Assembly (NCBI GenBank): GCA_002378565.1
Contig: DFSH01000030.1
Span: forward strand, 1-12,195
DNA length: 12,195 bases
DNA from: Flavobacteriales bacterium UBA3442
GTDB lineage: Bacteria; Bacteroidota; Bacteroidia; Flavobacteriales; Schleiferiaceae
Direction: 5' to 3'
Positions 1-6,576 of this stretch are shown in pieces. The notes beneath the pieces were generated by a model. It ran no database searches. It worked only from the letters and a program-made list of their open reading frames with translations, and was not told where the DNA came from. Made by a program: the position numbers and the translations under genes. Every line of letters begins with the position of its first letter. Within the stretch, counting starts at the first letter, position 1.

Positions 1-207
1 CGATCTGGCAAAAGCATCATGGGTGACACTGTGCATCTCAACAGCTATTTCAACAGCTTGTACCAACGCAGCGGATACTCTGACAGCTTGATTGAGTCAG
101 CCTTCGTCTACTATCACAACCAGCCCTTGCTGATGGCTGATATTTATCAGCATGTCATCGACAGTTTGCGCAAGGATGCCATTGATCTTAATGCCCCTTT
201 GGAGTGA
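1..207 (+). CDS. DUF4296 domain protein, C-terminal part
   Basis: The reading frame is open from the first base and ends with TGA at 205-207, so only the last 68 residues are present and the true start lies off the window. The visible part has the pattern I know from the DUF4296 family of Bacteroidota: a short 'YFNSLYQRSGYSDSLIESAF' helix, then a 'YYHNQP' turn and a last helix 'IYQHVIDSLRK'. Family members are usually small, about 110-150 residues, and lipid-anchored through an N-terminal cysteine that cannot be seen here. The molecular function is unknown. The stop codon overlaps the ATG of the next gene by one base (TGATG), so the two are almost certainly co-transcribed and translationally coupled. 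Family assignment is by remembered pattern, without a profile search. Confidence 0.7.
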   Translation, partial: RSGKSIMGDTVHLNSYFNSLYQRSGYSDSLIESAFVYYHNQPLLMADIYQHVIDSLRKDAIDLNAPLE

Positions 208-1184
208 TGTCGTTGCCCTACCTCAATGACGATTTCAAACAAATGGCACTGGCAATGTTCAAGTACCAGGCTATTCACAACACCACTTATGCGGCTTGGG
301 TCAAGCATTTGGGATGGGACGATGCAGCCATTCAATCCTTAAACAAGGTGGAGGGCATTCCCTTTTTACCGATTGGCGCATTCAAGCACCATGCCGTGAA
401 AACAGGCAATTTTGAAGCAGAAGCACTGTTCACTTCATCTGGCTCCACGGGGGACAACGTATCCACCCACCACGTGGCCAATTTGGCGGCCTATTTGAAG
501 AATACCCATGCCATTTTTTCACATAGCTATGCGCCACCTGAAGATTTTGCTTGGCTCTGTTTGTTGCCGTCTTATTTAGAACGTGAAGGCTCCTCCTTGG
601 TTGCCATGGCAAGCCATTTCATTGAGGCTTCCGTCGCAGAAGAAAGTGGGTTTTTCCTGAAAGGGTTTGATGAGCTCAAATACCGCATCGATCAATTGGA
701 GCTCAATGGCACCCCAACCATTCTGCTAGGGGTGAGTTTTGCCTTGATGGATTTTGCCGAATGGCTGGATGAGGATCTTGCATTGAAATACACCCTGGTC
801 ATGGAAACAGGCGGCATGAAAGGTCGGCGAGAGGAGCCCTCCAGGGAATCGCTTCACGCCACCTTAAAAAAAGCCTTTGGTTTACCCGTGATCCATTCTG
901 AATACGGGATGACAGAGTTGATGTCTCAGGCTTACAGCAAGGGAGATGGCCTTTTTCGAACACCCCCTCACATGAAGGTTTTTCCACGCAATTTAGAATC
1001 ACCCCTTGAAGTGGAAAATCTGGATCGGCCAGCTGGGCTAAACATCGTTGACCTGGCTAATGCCAGTTCATGTGCCTTCATTGCCACCGATGACATTGGC
1101 TTGGTGCATGCAGATGGCAGCTTCCATGTGCAAGGTCGACTAGACAATGCTGACCTTCGTGGTTGCAATCTGCTTGTAATTTAA
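207..1184 (+). CDS. LuxE/ANL-like acyl transferase (acyl-protein synthetase family)
   Basis: This protein of about 325 residues matches the Bacteroidota 'acyl transferase' group related to LuxE acyl-protein synthetases and, more distantly, to PaaK-type ANL adenylating enzymes. Motifs in order are FTSSGSTG at residues 75-82 (phosphate-binding loop, ANL A3-like), METGGMKGRREE near 199-210, SEYGMTEL near 231-238 (A5-like), IATDDIG near 292-298 (A7-like) and GRLDNADLRG near 310-319 (A8 hinge-like). The chain ends six residues after this hinge, so the C-terminal lid domain of full ANL enzymes is absent. LuxE proteins are also short. The likely role is acyl or carboxyl activation or transfer in the cytoplasm; the substrate is unknown. 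A GTG lies one codon earlier at 204, but ATG 207 gives the TGATG overlap with the DUF4296 gene and is preferred. Its TAA stop overlaps the next gene's ATG by one base. Confidence 0.75.
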   Translation: MSLPYLNDDFKQMALAMFKYQAIHNTTYAAWVKHLGWDDAAIQSLNKVEGIPFLPIGAFKHHAVKTGNFEAEALFTSSGSTGDNVSTHHVANLAAYLKNTHAIFSHSYAPPEDFAWLCLLPSYLEREGSSLVAMASHFIEASVAEESGFFLKGFDELKYRIDQLELNGTPTILLGVSFALMDFAEWLDEDLALKYTLVMETGGMKGRREEPSRESLHATLKKAFGLPVIHSEYGMTELMSQAYSKGDGLFRTPPHMKVFPRNLESPLEVENLDRPAGLNIVDLANASSCAFIATDDIGLVHADGSFHVQGRLDNADLRGCNLLVI

Positions 1185-1981
1185 TGTCTGCCATGAATAC
1201 AACCTCCCGCTTCCTCAAGTCATCGCTATGGATTCTGATCCTTTCTATGATGCCTCAGTCCCTTTCTGCGCAAAGGCTGCACGCTTGGTCTACCATCACC
1301 ATGAATGACAAGCAAGCCTTTTCCCTGAAGGACAGCTCTGCTATTCACGCCATAAAAACCCCAGACGGGTACCTGGTTCAGCGTCGGGTATGGGTCTTAG
1401 CTAGCGAGGTTCATCAGGAGACCTTGGATTCAGGCAGCACGCTTTATGACCAGGATTTGAAACCGGTTGGACAGACATGGATGGACCTGGTATTGGAAGA
1501 TGCAAAAGAAGGTGGCAGCCATCGAAGCATGCGCAAGCATCGAAGCGGGTTGTTGACTGGCCATGTGACCTCTAGCAGTTTCATTATACAAACCAACCCT
1601 GAGCGTGAGTTTGAGCGGTTATTGACGCAAAAGCGCCGAGGTCCCCTTGATGAATTGTTGAACGCCTACCTCGCGCAGCATGGTTTCATCTCCGTGCCTT
1701 TGCGTGACATGCCATTAGAGCTCAAGGGTCGGGGGATGCTTGCGCACGTGCTAACCTACAAGCACCGAAGCAATACTGATGAGCAACCTTTTAAAATGAT
1801 CATCATCACAAGAGGAAGCTCCTTCATTCAAGGGGTTATCCATCATGATCAGGTGTTAACCATGCCTAAGGTGAAACACCAATCATCAACCATTTATGGT
1901 GAACTGCAACTGTTTGCTAAGCCCACTGACAAACAGCTTGAAGCCTTGGAGGAACTTGCCTACCGCTTCATTCCATTGTGA
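1184..1981 (+). CDS. unrecognised secreted protein (hypothetical)
   Basis: I do not recognise this protein, which has about 265 residues. From ATG 1184 it starts MSAMNTTSRFLKSSLWILIL and continues to a small-residue site SLSAQ. This is a classic signal peptide: basic n-region, hydrophobic core and Ala-X-Ala-like cleavage before Gln. There is no lipobox cysteine at the cleavage site, so a periplasmic or outer-surface soluble protein is more likely than a lipoprotein. The mature part looks globular, alternating short strands with a basic middle stretch (HRSMRKHRSG, and later TQKRRGPLDELL), and has no obvious repeat, secretion-system C-terminal domain or catalytic motif. The start is chosen because TAATG overlaps the previous stop; ATG 1193 is an alternative and TTG 1163 is unlikely. 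As third gene of a coupled operon it probably works with the LuxE-like protein or the DUF4296 protein, but this is inference. Confidence 0.7.
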   Translation: MSAMNTTSRFLKSSLWILILSMMPQSLSAQRLHAWSTITMNDKQAFSLKDSSAIHAIKTPDGYLVQRRVWVLASEVHQETLDSGSTLYDQDLKPVGQTWMDLVLEDAKEGGSHRSMRKHRSGLLTGHVTSSSFIIQTNPEREFERLLTQKRRGPLDELLNAYLAQHGFISVPLRDMPLELKGRGMLAHVLTYKHRSNTDEQPFKMIIITRGSSFIQGVIHHDQVLTMPKVKHQSSTIYGELQLFAKPTDKQLEALEELAYRFIPL

Positions 1982-1993
1982 TCCTTTAAGGTG

Positions 1994-3268
1994 TCACGAC
2001 AGCGTAACCAATGCATACTTTTTCTTACCCTTTTGCACCAGGAGATGCTTGTCGCCAAGCAAATCACTCAATCCAACCATCTGATCGGGTGAGCATTTTA
2101 TTTTATTCAAGGACACACCACCAGCTTCAATGAGCTTTCTAGCTTCTCCCCTTGATTGGAACAATGCTTGGTCTGCGCAGACCACATCAAGAATCGGCAT
2201 GCCAGCAGCCAATTCAGCTCGGGAGATGGTCATCTTGGGGACACCCTCAAAGACCTCAAGCAAGGTAATTTCATCTAGGCTTTGAAGGGATTCTGATGTG
2301 GCATTGCCAAACAAAATACCGCTGGCTGTCATGGCAGAAACCAATGCTTCTTCACCGTGGACCCTTGCAGTGATATCCCTAGCTAAGGCCTTTTGCAATG
2401 CCCGCTGATGGGGAGCTTCTGCGTGTTCTGTCTCGATGGCCAATACCTCATCCTGATTCAGGATAGTGAAAATTCGGATGTAATTGCTGGCATCTTCATC
2501 ACCGGCATTGAGCCAGAATTGGTAAAACTGATACGGGCTGGTTCGCTGAGGATCCAACCAGATGTTTCCGCCTTCTGATTTGCCAAACTTGCTGCCATCA
2601 GCCTTTTTGATCAAGGGCGTGGTGAGTGCAAAAGCTTCGCCGCCGCCCATGCGCCGAATCAATTCTGTGCCTGTGGTGATATTGCCCCATTGATCTGATC
2701 CCCCTATCTGAATAGTTACACCCGACGTTTTCCAAAGGTGGTAAAAGTCATAGCCCTGTATCAACTGGTAACTGAACTCCGTGAAGCTGATTCCCGTCTC
2801 CATGCGAGATTTGACACTGTCCTTTGCCAACATGTAATTGACAGTGATGTGCTTCCCTACATCACGGATAAAGTCCAAGAAGTTCATGTCTTTGAACCAG
2901 TCGTGGTTGTTGACAATGCGTGCAGAATTGTCCCCCTCAAAGTTCAAGAATTTTTCCAGTTGACGGCGTTGCCCTGCCAGATTTTTTGCCAGGGTATCCT
3001 CGTCCAGTAACGTTCGCTCAGATGCTTTGAAGGAGGGGTCTCCCACCATGCCTGTGGCGCCACCAATCAGGGCGATGGGTTGATGGCCCGCGCGTTGCAG
3101 ATGCACCAAAGTCATGACCTGAACCAGGTTACCGACCCCTAAAGAGTCAGCTGTGGGATCAAAACCGATGTATGCCTTCTGTGGCCCAGAGGCCAGCAAA
3201 TCCGCAGTGCCTGGCATGCTGTCCTGCAACATGCGGCGCCATGTCAACTCCTCGATGAATGTGTTCAT
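1994..3268 (-). CDS. tyrS: tyrosyl-tRNA synthetase (TyrRS)
   Basis: This cytoplasmic enzyme charges tRNA-Tyr with tyrosine using ATP. The 424-residue length is usual for bacterial TyrRS. Signatures in order are the N-terminal [19 protein letters not shown] near 36-43, [11 protein letters not shown] near 69-79, YQLIQGYDF near 167-175 (tyrosine binding), GGSDQWGNI near 189-197, and KFGKS at 227-231 (KMSKS loop). A C-terminal S4 RNA-binding domain spans about 366-424. The first class I motif, normally HIGH or HxGN, reads GVGN at residues 44-47 (bases 3128-3139), so the usual first histidine is glycine. The start is set at ATG 3268, which matches the usual MNF-EEL beginning. A second in-frame ATG at 3286 would add MNTFVT, a near copy of the MNTFIE start, and the frame stays open beyond it into the neighbouring SDR gene's territory. 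The gene converges on the secreted-protein gene with only 12 bases between them and diverges from the SDR gene. Confidence 0.95.
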   Translation of the reverse strand: MNTFIEELTWRRMLQDSMPGTADLLASGPQKAYIGFDPTADSLGVGNLVQVMTLVHLQRAGHQPIALIGGATGMVGDPSFKASERTLLDEDTLAKNLAGQRRQLEKFLNFEGDNSARIVNNHDWFKDMNFLDFIRDVGKHITVNYMLAKDSVKSRMETGISFTEFSYQLIQGYDFYHLWKTSGVTIQIGGSDQWGNITTGTELIRRMGGGEAFALTTPLIKKADGSKFGKSEGGNIWLDPQRTSPYQFYQFWLNAGDEDASNYIRIFTILNQDEVLAIETEHAEAPHQRALQKALARDITARVHGEEALVSAMTASGILFGNATSESLQSLDEITLLEVFEGVPKMTISRAELAAGMPILDVVCADQALFQSRGEARKLIEAGGVSLNKIKCSPDQMVGLSDLLGDKHLLVQKGKKKYALVTLS

Positions 3269-3273
3269 AGTAA

Positions 3274-3281
3274 CAAAGGTA
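3274..3281 (-). promoter_or_regulatory. candidate -7 element (TACCTTTG) at tyrS start
   Basis: On the minus strand the eight bases read TACCTTTG, an exact match to the Bacteroidota -7 consensus TAnnTTTG. The element ends five bases before the tyrS ATG at 3268, so initiation here would place the transcript start on or beside the start codon, giving a leaderless message. No good TTTG box is visible at the expected upstream spacing. An eight-base degenerate motif can occur by chance. Confidence 0.3.
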
Positions 3282-3316
3282 TTCATTGCCGCTTGATATG
3301 GCTGTACCTTTACCCA

Positions 3317-4315
3317 ATGATCGTCGTCACCGGTGCCAGCGGCATGCTTGGCTCTCAAGTTGTCTTGCAACTCAGTCAGAAATTTCCAGAAAAAACCATC
3401 CATGCATGGTACCGAAGCGAGTCGTCTAGAGCGGCTGCAATCGCCTCATGGTCAGCGCAAGATTTTCAAGGTAAATCCGTCCATTGGGTTAAAGTCGATT
3501 TGGAAAACCAACAGGAAGTCATGGATGCCATGCAGGGAGCCAGCCATGTGGTTCATGCGGCTGCCATGGTATCCTTTCGTCAACGTGATGCAATGAGGAT
3601 GCAAATGGTTAACCCTCTGATGGCTGAACATGTGGCGCTAGCTGCTGCAGATTCTCGGGTGAGAAATCTTATTCATGTCAGCTCTGTTGCAGCGTTAGGG
3701 AAAGAGGCTGATAAGGCCATTTCTATCCAATCAATACCCGACAGAAAGACCCTCCATGCCTACGGCAAGAGCAAACTGGACAGTGAGCTAGTCATGCAAC
3801 GTTACCATGCTGAGGGCATGCCTTTGTGGGTGGTAAACCCCACCGTGATACTGGGGCCCCCGGCCTGGCCCGATGGAAGCAGTAGCATTCCTCGGAGCAT
3901 TGCTAAGGGGATGCCCTTTGCAACAAAAGGATCAACTGGCTGGGTGGATGTCAGGGACGTGGCAGGTGCTATTTGCCACCTGATCGATGCCAAAGGCCTT
4001 GGGAAGCACGTGATGCTCAATGGCCACAATGCCAGCTTTTCAAAGCTCTTCTCAGTGCTTGCAACAGCAATGGGTAAAACCCCACCTCGGTGGTTGATTC
4101 CTAAATGGCTATTGCTTAGCGTTGCCCACATTGAGGCCACTTTAGATCGCCTTATTGGCAGAAAAGCCAACCTAGGCATTGATGGCGCACGGGCAGCAAG
4201 TGCCATCAGCCAGTACGACAACCAATCAGCCATCGATCAGGGGCTTTCATTCAGGTCGCTTGAAGAAACGGCTGCATTCATTGCAAAAACGCAAAAGATT
4301 CTGCAGAGCGCCTAG
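3317..4315 (+). CDS. NAD(P)-dependent epimerase/reductase, extended SDR
   Basis: This protein of 332 residues is an extended short-chain dehydrogenase/reductase with a Rossmann fold, resembling dihydroflavonol-4-reductase or NAD-dependent epimerases. The N-terminus is [12 protein letters not shown], whose Gly-rich loop at residues 5-12 binds the dinucleotide. Further features are an Asp at 61 after the third strand, HAAA at 80-83, the catalytic HVSSVAALG around 120-128 and YGKSK at 149-153 (Tyr149/Lys153 pair). The C-terminal substrate domain is divergent. The substrate cannot be told from the sequence. The frame is open upstream to a TTG at 3293, but ATG 3317 starts directly at the first strand of the Rossmann fold, as usual for the family. 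Only 48 bases separate it from the divergent tyrS start. In other Flavobacteriales, as I recall, an epimerase of this type often sits near a DUF4296 gene, so the link to the operon at the left edge may be ancestral. It converges on tdh with 24 bases between. Confidence 0.88.
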   Translation: MIVVTGASGMLGSQVVLQLSQKFPEKTIHAWYRSESSRAAAIASWSAQDFQGKSVHWVKVDLENQQEVMDAMQGASHVVHAAAMVSFRQRDAMRMQMVNPLMAEHVALAAADSRVRNLIHVSSVAALGKEADKAISIQSIPDRKTLHAYGKSKLDSELVMQRYHAEGMPLWVVNPTVILGPPAWPDGSSSIPRSIAKGMPFATKGSTGWVDVRDVAGAICHLIDAKGLGKHVMLNGHNASFSKLFSVLATAMGKTPPRWLIPKWLLLSVAHIEATLDRLIGRKANLGIDGARAASAISQYDNQSAIDQGLSFRSLEETAAFIAKTQKILQSA

Positions 4316-4339
4316 TTCTATTCTGGGTGAATTGTCAGC

Positions 4340-5260
4340 TTAAACATGCTCTACCATGTCCTGAACCAAATCGCTCAGGTCATAGGCAGGTTGCCATCCC
4401 CAATCCAATCTAGCCTGACTGTCATCAATTCGCTGAGGCCATGTTGAGGCAATGGCTTGCCTGAAATCAGGGGCGTAACGCATGGCCAGGTCCGGGTAAT
4501 GTTTTCTGAGTGCTTCAGCTAACTCAAAGGGGGTGAAATCCACACCGGACACATTGTAACTGGTCCATATGCTGAGCTGCTCCTTGGGGGCGTTCATGAG
4601 CTCCAGGGTGGCACGAATGGCATCATCCATGTGCATCATGGGCAACCGGGTATCCTCTGCAAGAAAGCAGGTATACGCATTGTCCTTCTTTGCTGAACGG
4701 AAAATGTCAATGGCATAGTCTGTTGTGCCACCACCTGGCTCTGCACCCCATGAAATCAATCCAGGGTATCGAATGCTTCGCACATCCACACCATATTTAT
4801 CATGGTAATATTGGCACCAAAGCTCACCGGACAATTTGGAAATGCCATACACCGTCGTGGGATCCATGACCGTCATCTGTGGGCTGTCAAGGGTGGGGGT
4901 ATTCGGGCCAAATGCTGCAATGGAACTGGGCCAGAAAACTTGCTTAATCAGCTGATCCTTGGCAAGGTTCAAAACAGCAAAAAGGGCTTGCATGTTCAGG
5001 GCCCAAGCCTTCTCTGGCAGCTTTTCTCCCGTGGCTGAGAGCATGGCTACCAACTGGTAGACCACGGTGACTCCTTCCTTGGTGACCAACTCACGCAAGG
5101 CATGCTCATCAGTGGCATCGATCTGGATGCATGGCTCCGACAGGTTGGCCGCAAGCAGATCTCCAGCAATGACTTGATCATTGCCGTACGTGGCGCGCAA
5201 TGTGTTGACAAGCTCCGTGCCTATTTGGCCCGCAGCACCTAGAATCAATACCTTCTCCAT
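4340..5260 (-). CDS. L-threonine 3-dehydrogenase, SDR (GalE-like) type
   Basis: This 306-residue cytoplasmic enzyme is predicted to oxidise L-threonine with NAD+ to 2-amino-3-ketobutyrate, the first step of threonine conversion to glycine and acetyl-CoA. It is the short SDR kind known from Flavobacterium and from animals, not the zinc alcohol-dehydrogenase kind of E. coli. Features are VLILGAAGQIGTEL at 4-17 (NAD loop), VYQLVAMLSATGE near 67-79, FWPSSIAAFGP near 109-119 (catalytic Ser), VYGISK at 137-142 (Tyr138/Lys142) and RYPGLISWGAEPGGGTTDYA near 164-183, the last being very typical of this family. No 2-amino-3-ketobutyrate CoA ligase gene is in the window. ATG 5260 begins right before the Rossmann strand. 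It is divergent from hmgA across a 132-base gap that holds TAnnTTTG motifs for both directions. Confidence 0.9.
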   Translation of the reverse strand: MEKVLILGAAGQIGTELVNTLRATYGNDQVIAGDLLAANLSEPCIQIDATDEHALRELVTKEGVTVVYQLVAMLSATGEKLPEKAWALNMQALFAVLNLAKDQLIKQVFWPSSIAAFGPNTPTLDSPQMTVMDPTTVYGISKLSGELWCQYYHDKYGVDVRSIRYPGLISWGAEPGGGTTDYAIDIFRSAKKDNAYTCFLAEDTRLPMMHMDDAIRATLELMNAPKEQLSIWTSYNVSGVDFTPFELAEALRKHYPDLAMRYAPDFRQAIASTWPQRIDDSQARLDWGWQPAYDLSDLVQDMVEHV

Positions 5261-5264
5261 ACCT

Positions 5265-5272
5265 CAAATTTA
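5265..5272 (-). promoter_or_regulatory. candidate -7 element (TAAATTTG) at tdh start
   Basis: The minus strand reads TAAATTTG, which fits TAnnTTTG. It lies four bases from the tdh ATG at 5260, so a transcript starting from it would be leaderless. No convincing -33 TTTG box is seen at the right distance. It competes with the more distant candidate at 5350-5357. Confidence 0.25.
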
Positions 5273-5332
5273 CTCCTTGCAAGGCCATTTCCCATGAATG
5301 ACATTTGTCATGCGTTGCCATTTGAAAGAAAT

Positions 5333-5340
5333 TACCTTTG
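5333..5340 (+). promoter_or_regulatory. candidate -7 element (TACCTTTG) for hmgA-hpd
   Basis: TACCTTTG matches the Bacteroidota -7 consensus TAnnTTTG and lies 52 bases before the hmgA ATG, a normal leader length. A TTTG at 5304-5307 could be the -33 box, but the 25-base spacer is longer than the usual 19-21. A second TTTG at 5321-5324 is too close. This is the most plausible promoter for the tyrosine-degradation pair. Confidence 0.45.
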
Positions 5341-5349
5341 TACCATGCT

Positions 5350-5357
5350 CAAATCTA
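5350..5357 (-). promoter_or_regulatory. second candidate -7 element (TAGATTTG) for tdh
   Basis: The minus strand reads TAGATTTG, again fitting TAnnTTTG, about 90 bases upstream of the tdh start codon. It would give a conventional leader. It overlaps the region just downstream of the hmgA -7 candidate, so the two promoters would face away from each other and interfere if both are real. No strong -33 box was found. Confidence 0.25.
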
Positions 5358-5392
5358 TCTTGCGCATCACAACAACATAAACGTCTGATAAC

Positions 5393-6547
5393 ATGTATCA
5401 CAAACTTGGCAACATTCCCAGCAAGCGACATACTGTTCATGAGAACCCCAAAGGCGGCATTTATTACGAACAGCTCTTTGGTACCGAAGGTTTTCATGGC
5501 GCGAGTTCACTGCTATACCACATCCATCGCCCCACCATGATTGCTGAAGTCGGTGAGTCCAAGGTCATTGCCCCTGTAGCGGCCGTCAGCAAGAACATCA
5601 GTCCACGCATGATTCAGGGTTTCCAAGCTGAACCAACAGATGACTTCCTAGATTCACGCACGCCTGTCCTATTCAATGACGATGTCACTTTGGAGGTGGC
5701 TGCGCCTACTGGCCAAGCCATGACGTATTACTACAAGAATGGGGATTCCGATGAATTAATCTTTGTGCACAAAGGAACCGGAACCATGGTTTCCCTGTTT
5801 GGCGAATTGGCTTTTGGCCCCAAAGACTACATCCACATTCCTCGTGGAACAATTTACCAAATGACCTTTGACTCAGAGGACAATCGATTGTTCATCATTG
5901 AAAGCAAGTCAGCCATCAAATTCCCTAAGCGATACACCAATGGAGTCGGTCAATTGCTTGAGCATTCACCCTTCTGTGAGCGCGACCTGCGCTTGCCTGA
6001 GTTTGCGGAAGCAAAGGATGAAGTGGGGCGTTTCACCATCAAGGTAAAAAAAGCTGGCATGATGCATCATGTCGTCTATGGCAGCCATCCATTTGATGTC
6101 GTTGGTTGGGATGGCTATTGCTTCCCCTATGCATTCAACGCCTTAGACTTTGAGCCAATCACAGGACGTGTGCATCAACCGCCAATCGTCCATCAAAATT
6201 TTGAGGCTCACAACTTCGTGGTATGCACCTTTGCCCCCCGAATGTATGATTACCACCCCAAGGCCATCCCCTCACCCTACAACCACTCCAACATCGACTC
6301 CGATGAGGTGCTGTACTATGTGGATGGTGACTTCATGTCACGCAACCATGTTGAGCAGGGGTTCATCTCCTTGCACCCCGCAGGCATTCCTCACGGCCCA
6401 CACCCCGGCGCCTATGAACGAAGCATCGGGCAAACAGCAACTGAAGAACTCGCTGTCATGGTGGACACCTTTCGCCCCCTCCAATTGACCCAAGCTGCCA
6501 TAGACATGGGCATGAATGACTACTGGGCCTCCTGGCAGGAATCCTGA
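5393..6547 (+). CDS. hmgA: homogentisate 1,2-dioxygenase
   Basis: This non-haem Fe(II) enzyme opens the aromatic ring of homogentisate with O2 to give maleylacetoacetate in tyrosine and phenylalanine breakdown. The 384-residue length fits the shorter bacterial forms (the human enzyme has about 445 residues). The N-terminus is MYHKLGNIPSKRHTVHE, and the cupin-like C-terminal half holds the active site. By alignment from memory with the human enzyme, His261 (in GRVHQPP) corresponds to the catalytic base, and His298 and His334 (in IPHGPHPG) to two Fe ligands. The acidic ligand is Glu305 or Asp304 in NHSNIDSDE, one residue further from the first His than in the human protein. It is followed after 29 bases by hpd on the same strand, the enzyme for the preceding step, so the two form an operon. 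ATG 5393 is chosen because it gives the family N-terminus. Confidence 0.94.
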   Translation: MYHKLGNIPSKRHTVHENPKGGIYYEQLFGTEGFHGASSLLYHIHRPTMIAEVGESKVIAPVAAVSKNISPRMIQGFQAEPTDDFLDSRTPVLFNDDVTLEVAAPTGQAMTYYYKNGDSDELIFVHKGTGTMVSLFGELAFGPKDYIHIPRGTIYQMTFDSEDNRLFIIESKSAIKFPKRYTNGVGQLLEHSPFCERDLRLPEFAEAKDEVGRFTIKVKKAGMMHHVVYGSHPFDVVGWDGYCFPYAFNALDFEPITGRVHQPPIVHQNFEAHNFVVCTFAPRMYDYHPKAIPSPYNHSNIDSDEVLYYVDGDFMSRNHVEQGFISLHPAGIPHGPHPGAYERSIGQTATEELAVMVDTFRPLQLTQAAIDMGMNDYWASWQES

Positions 6548-6576
6548 CAAAACACACAACCTTTAACAGCAACATC

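Larger units (their letters stand above)
5261..5392. promoter_or_regulatory. divergent regulatory gap between tdh and hmgA
   Basis: This is the longest non-coding stretch in the window and separates the start codons of the threonine dehydrogenase and homogentisate dioxygenase genes. It contains one + strand and two - strand TAnnTTTG-like elements (listed separately) and a perfect 10-base palindrome CCTTGCAAGG at 5275-5284. It is the natural site for transcriptional control of both catabolic units. I see no clear inverted-repeat operator longer than the palindrome and no riboswitch-like structure. Confidence 0.55.

Noticed and set aside
1521..1546. Short direct repeat of CATCGAAGC in the secreted-protein gene
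   Set aside because: Two nine-base copies within a coding region reflect repeated codons for His-Arg-Ser. There is no third copy and no spacing pattern, so this is not a CRISPR or mobile-element repeat.
3269..3403. Longer tyrS start (frame open to 3403, about 45 extra residues)
   Set aside because: The extra part overlaps the beginning of the SDR gene on the other strand, has no resemblance to TyrRS N-termini, and ATG 3268 gives the expected family start.
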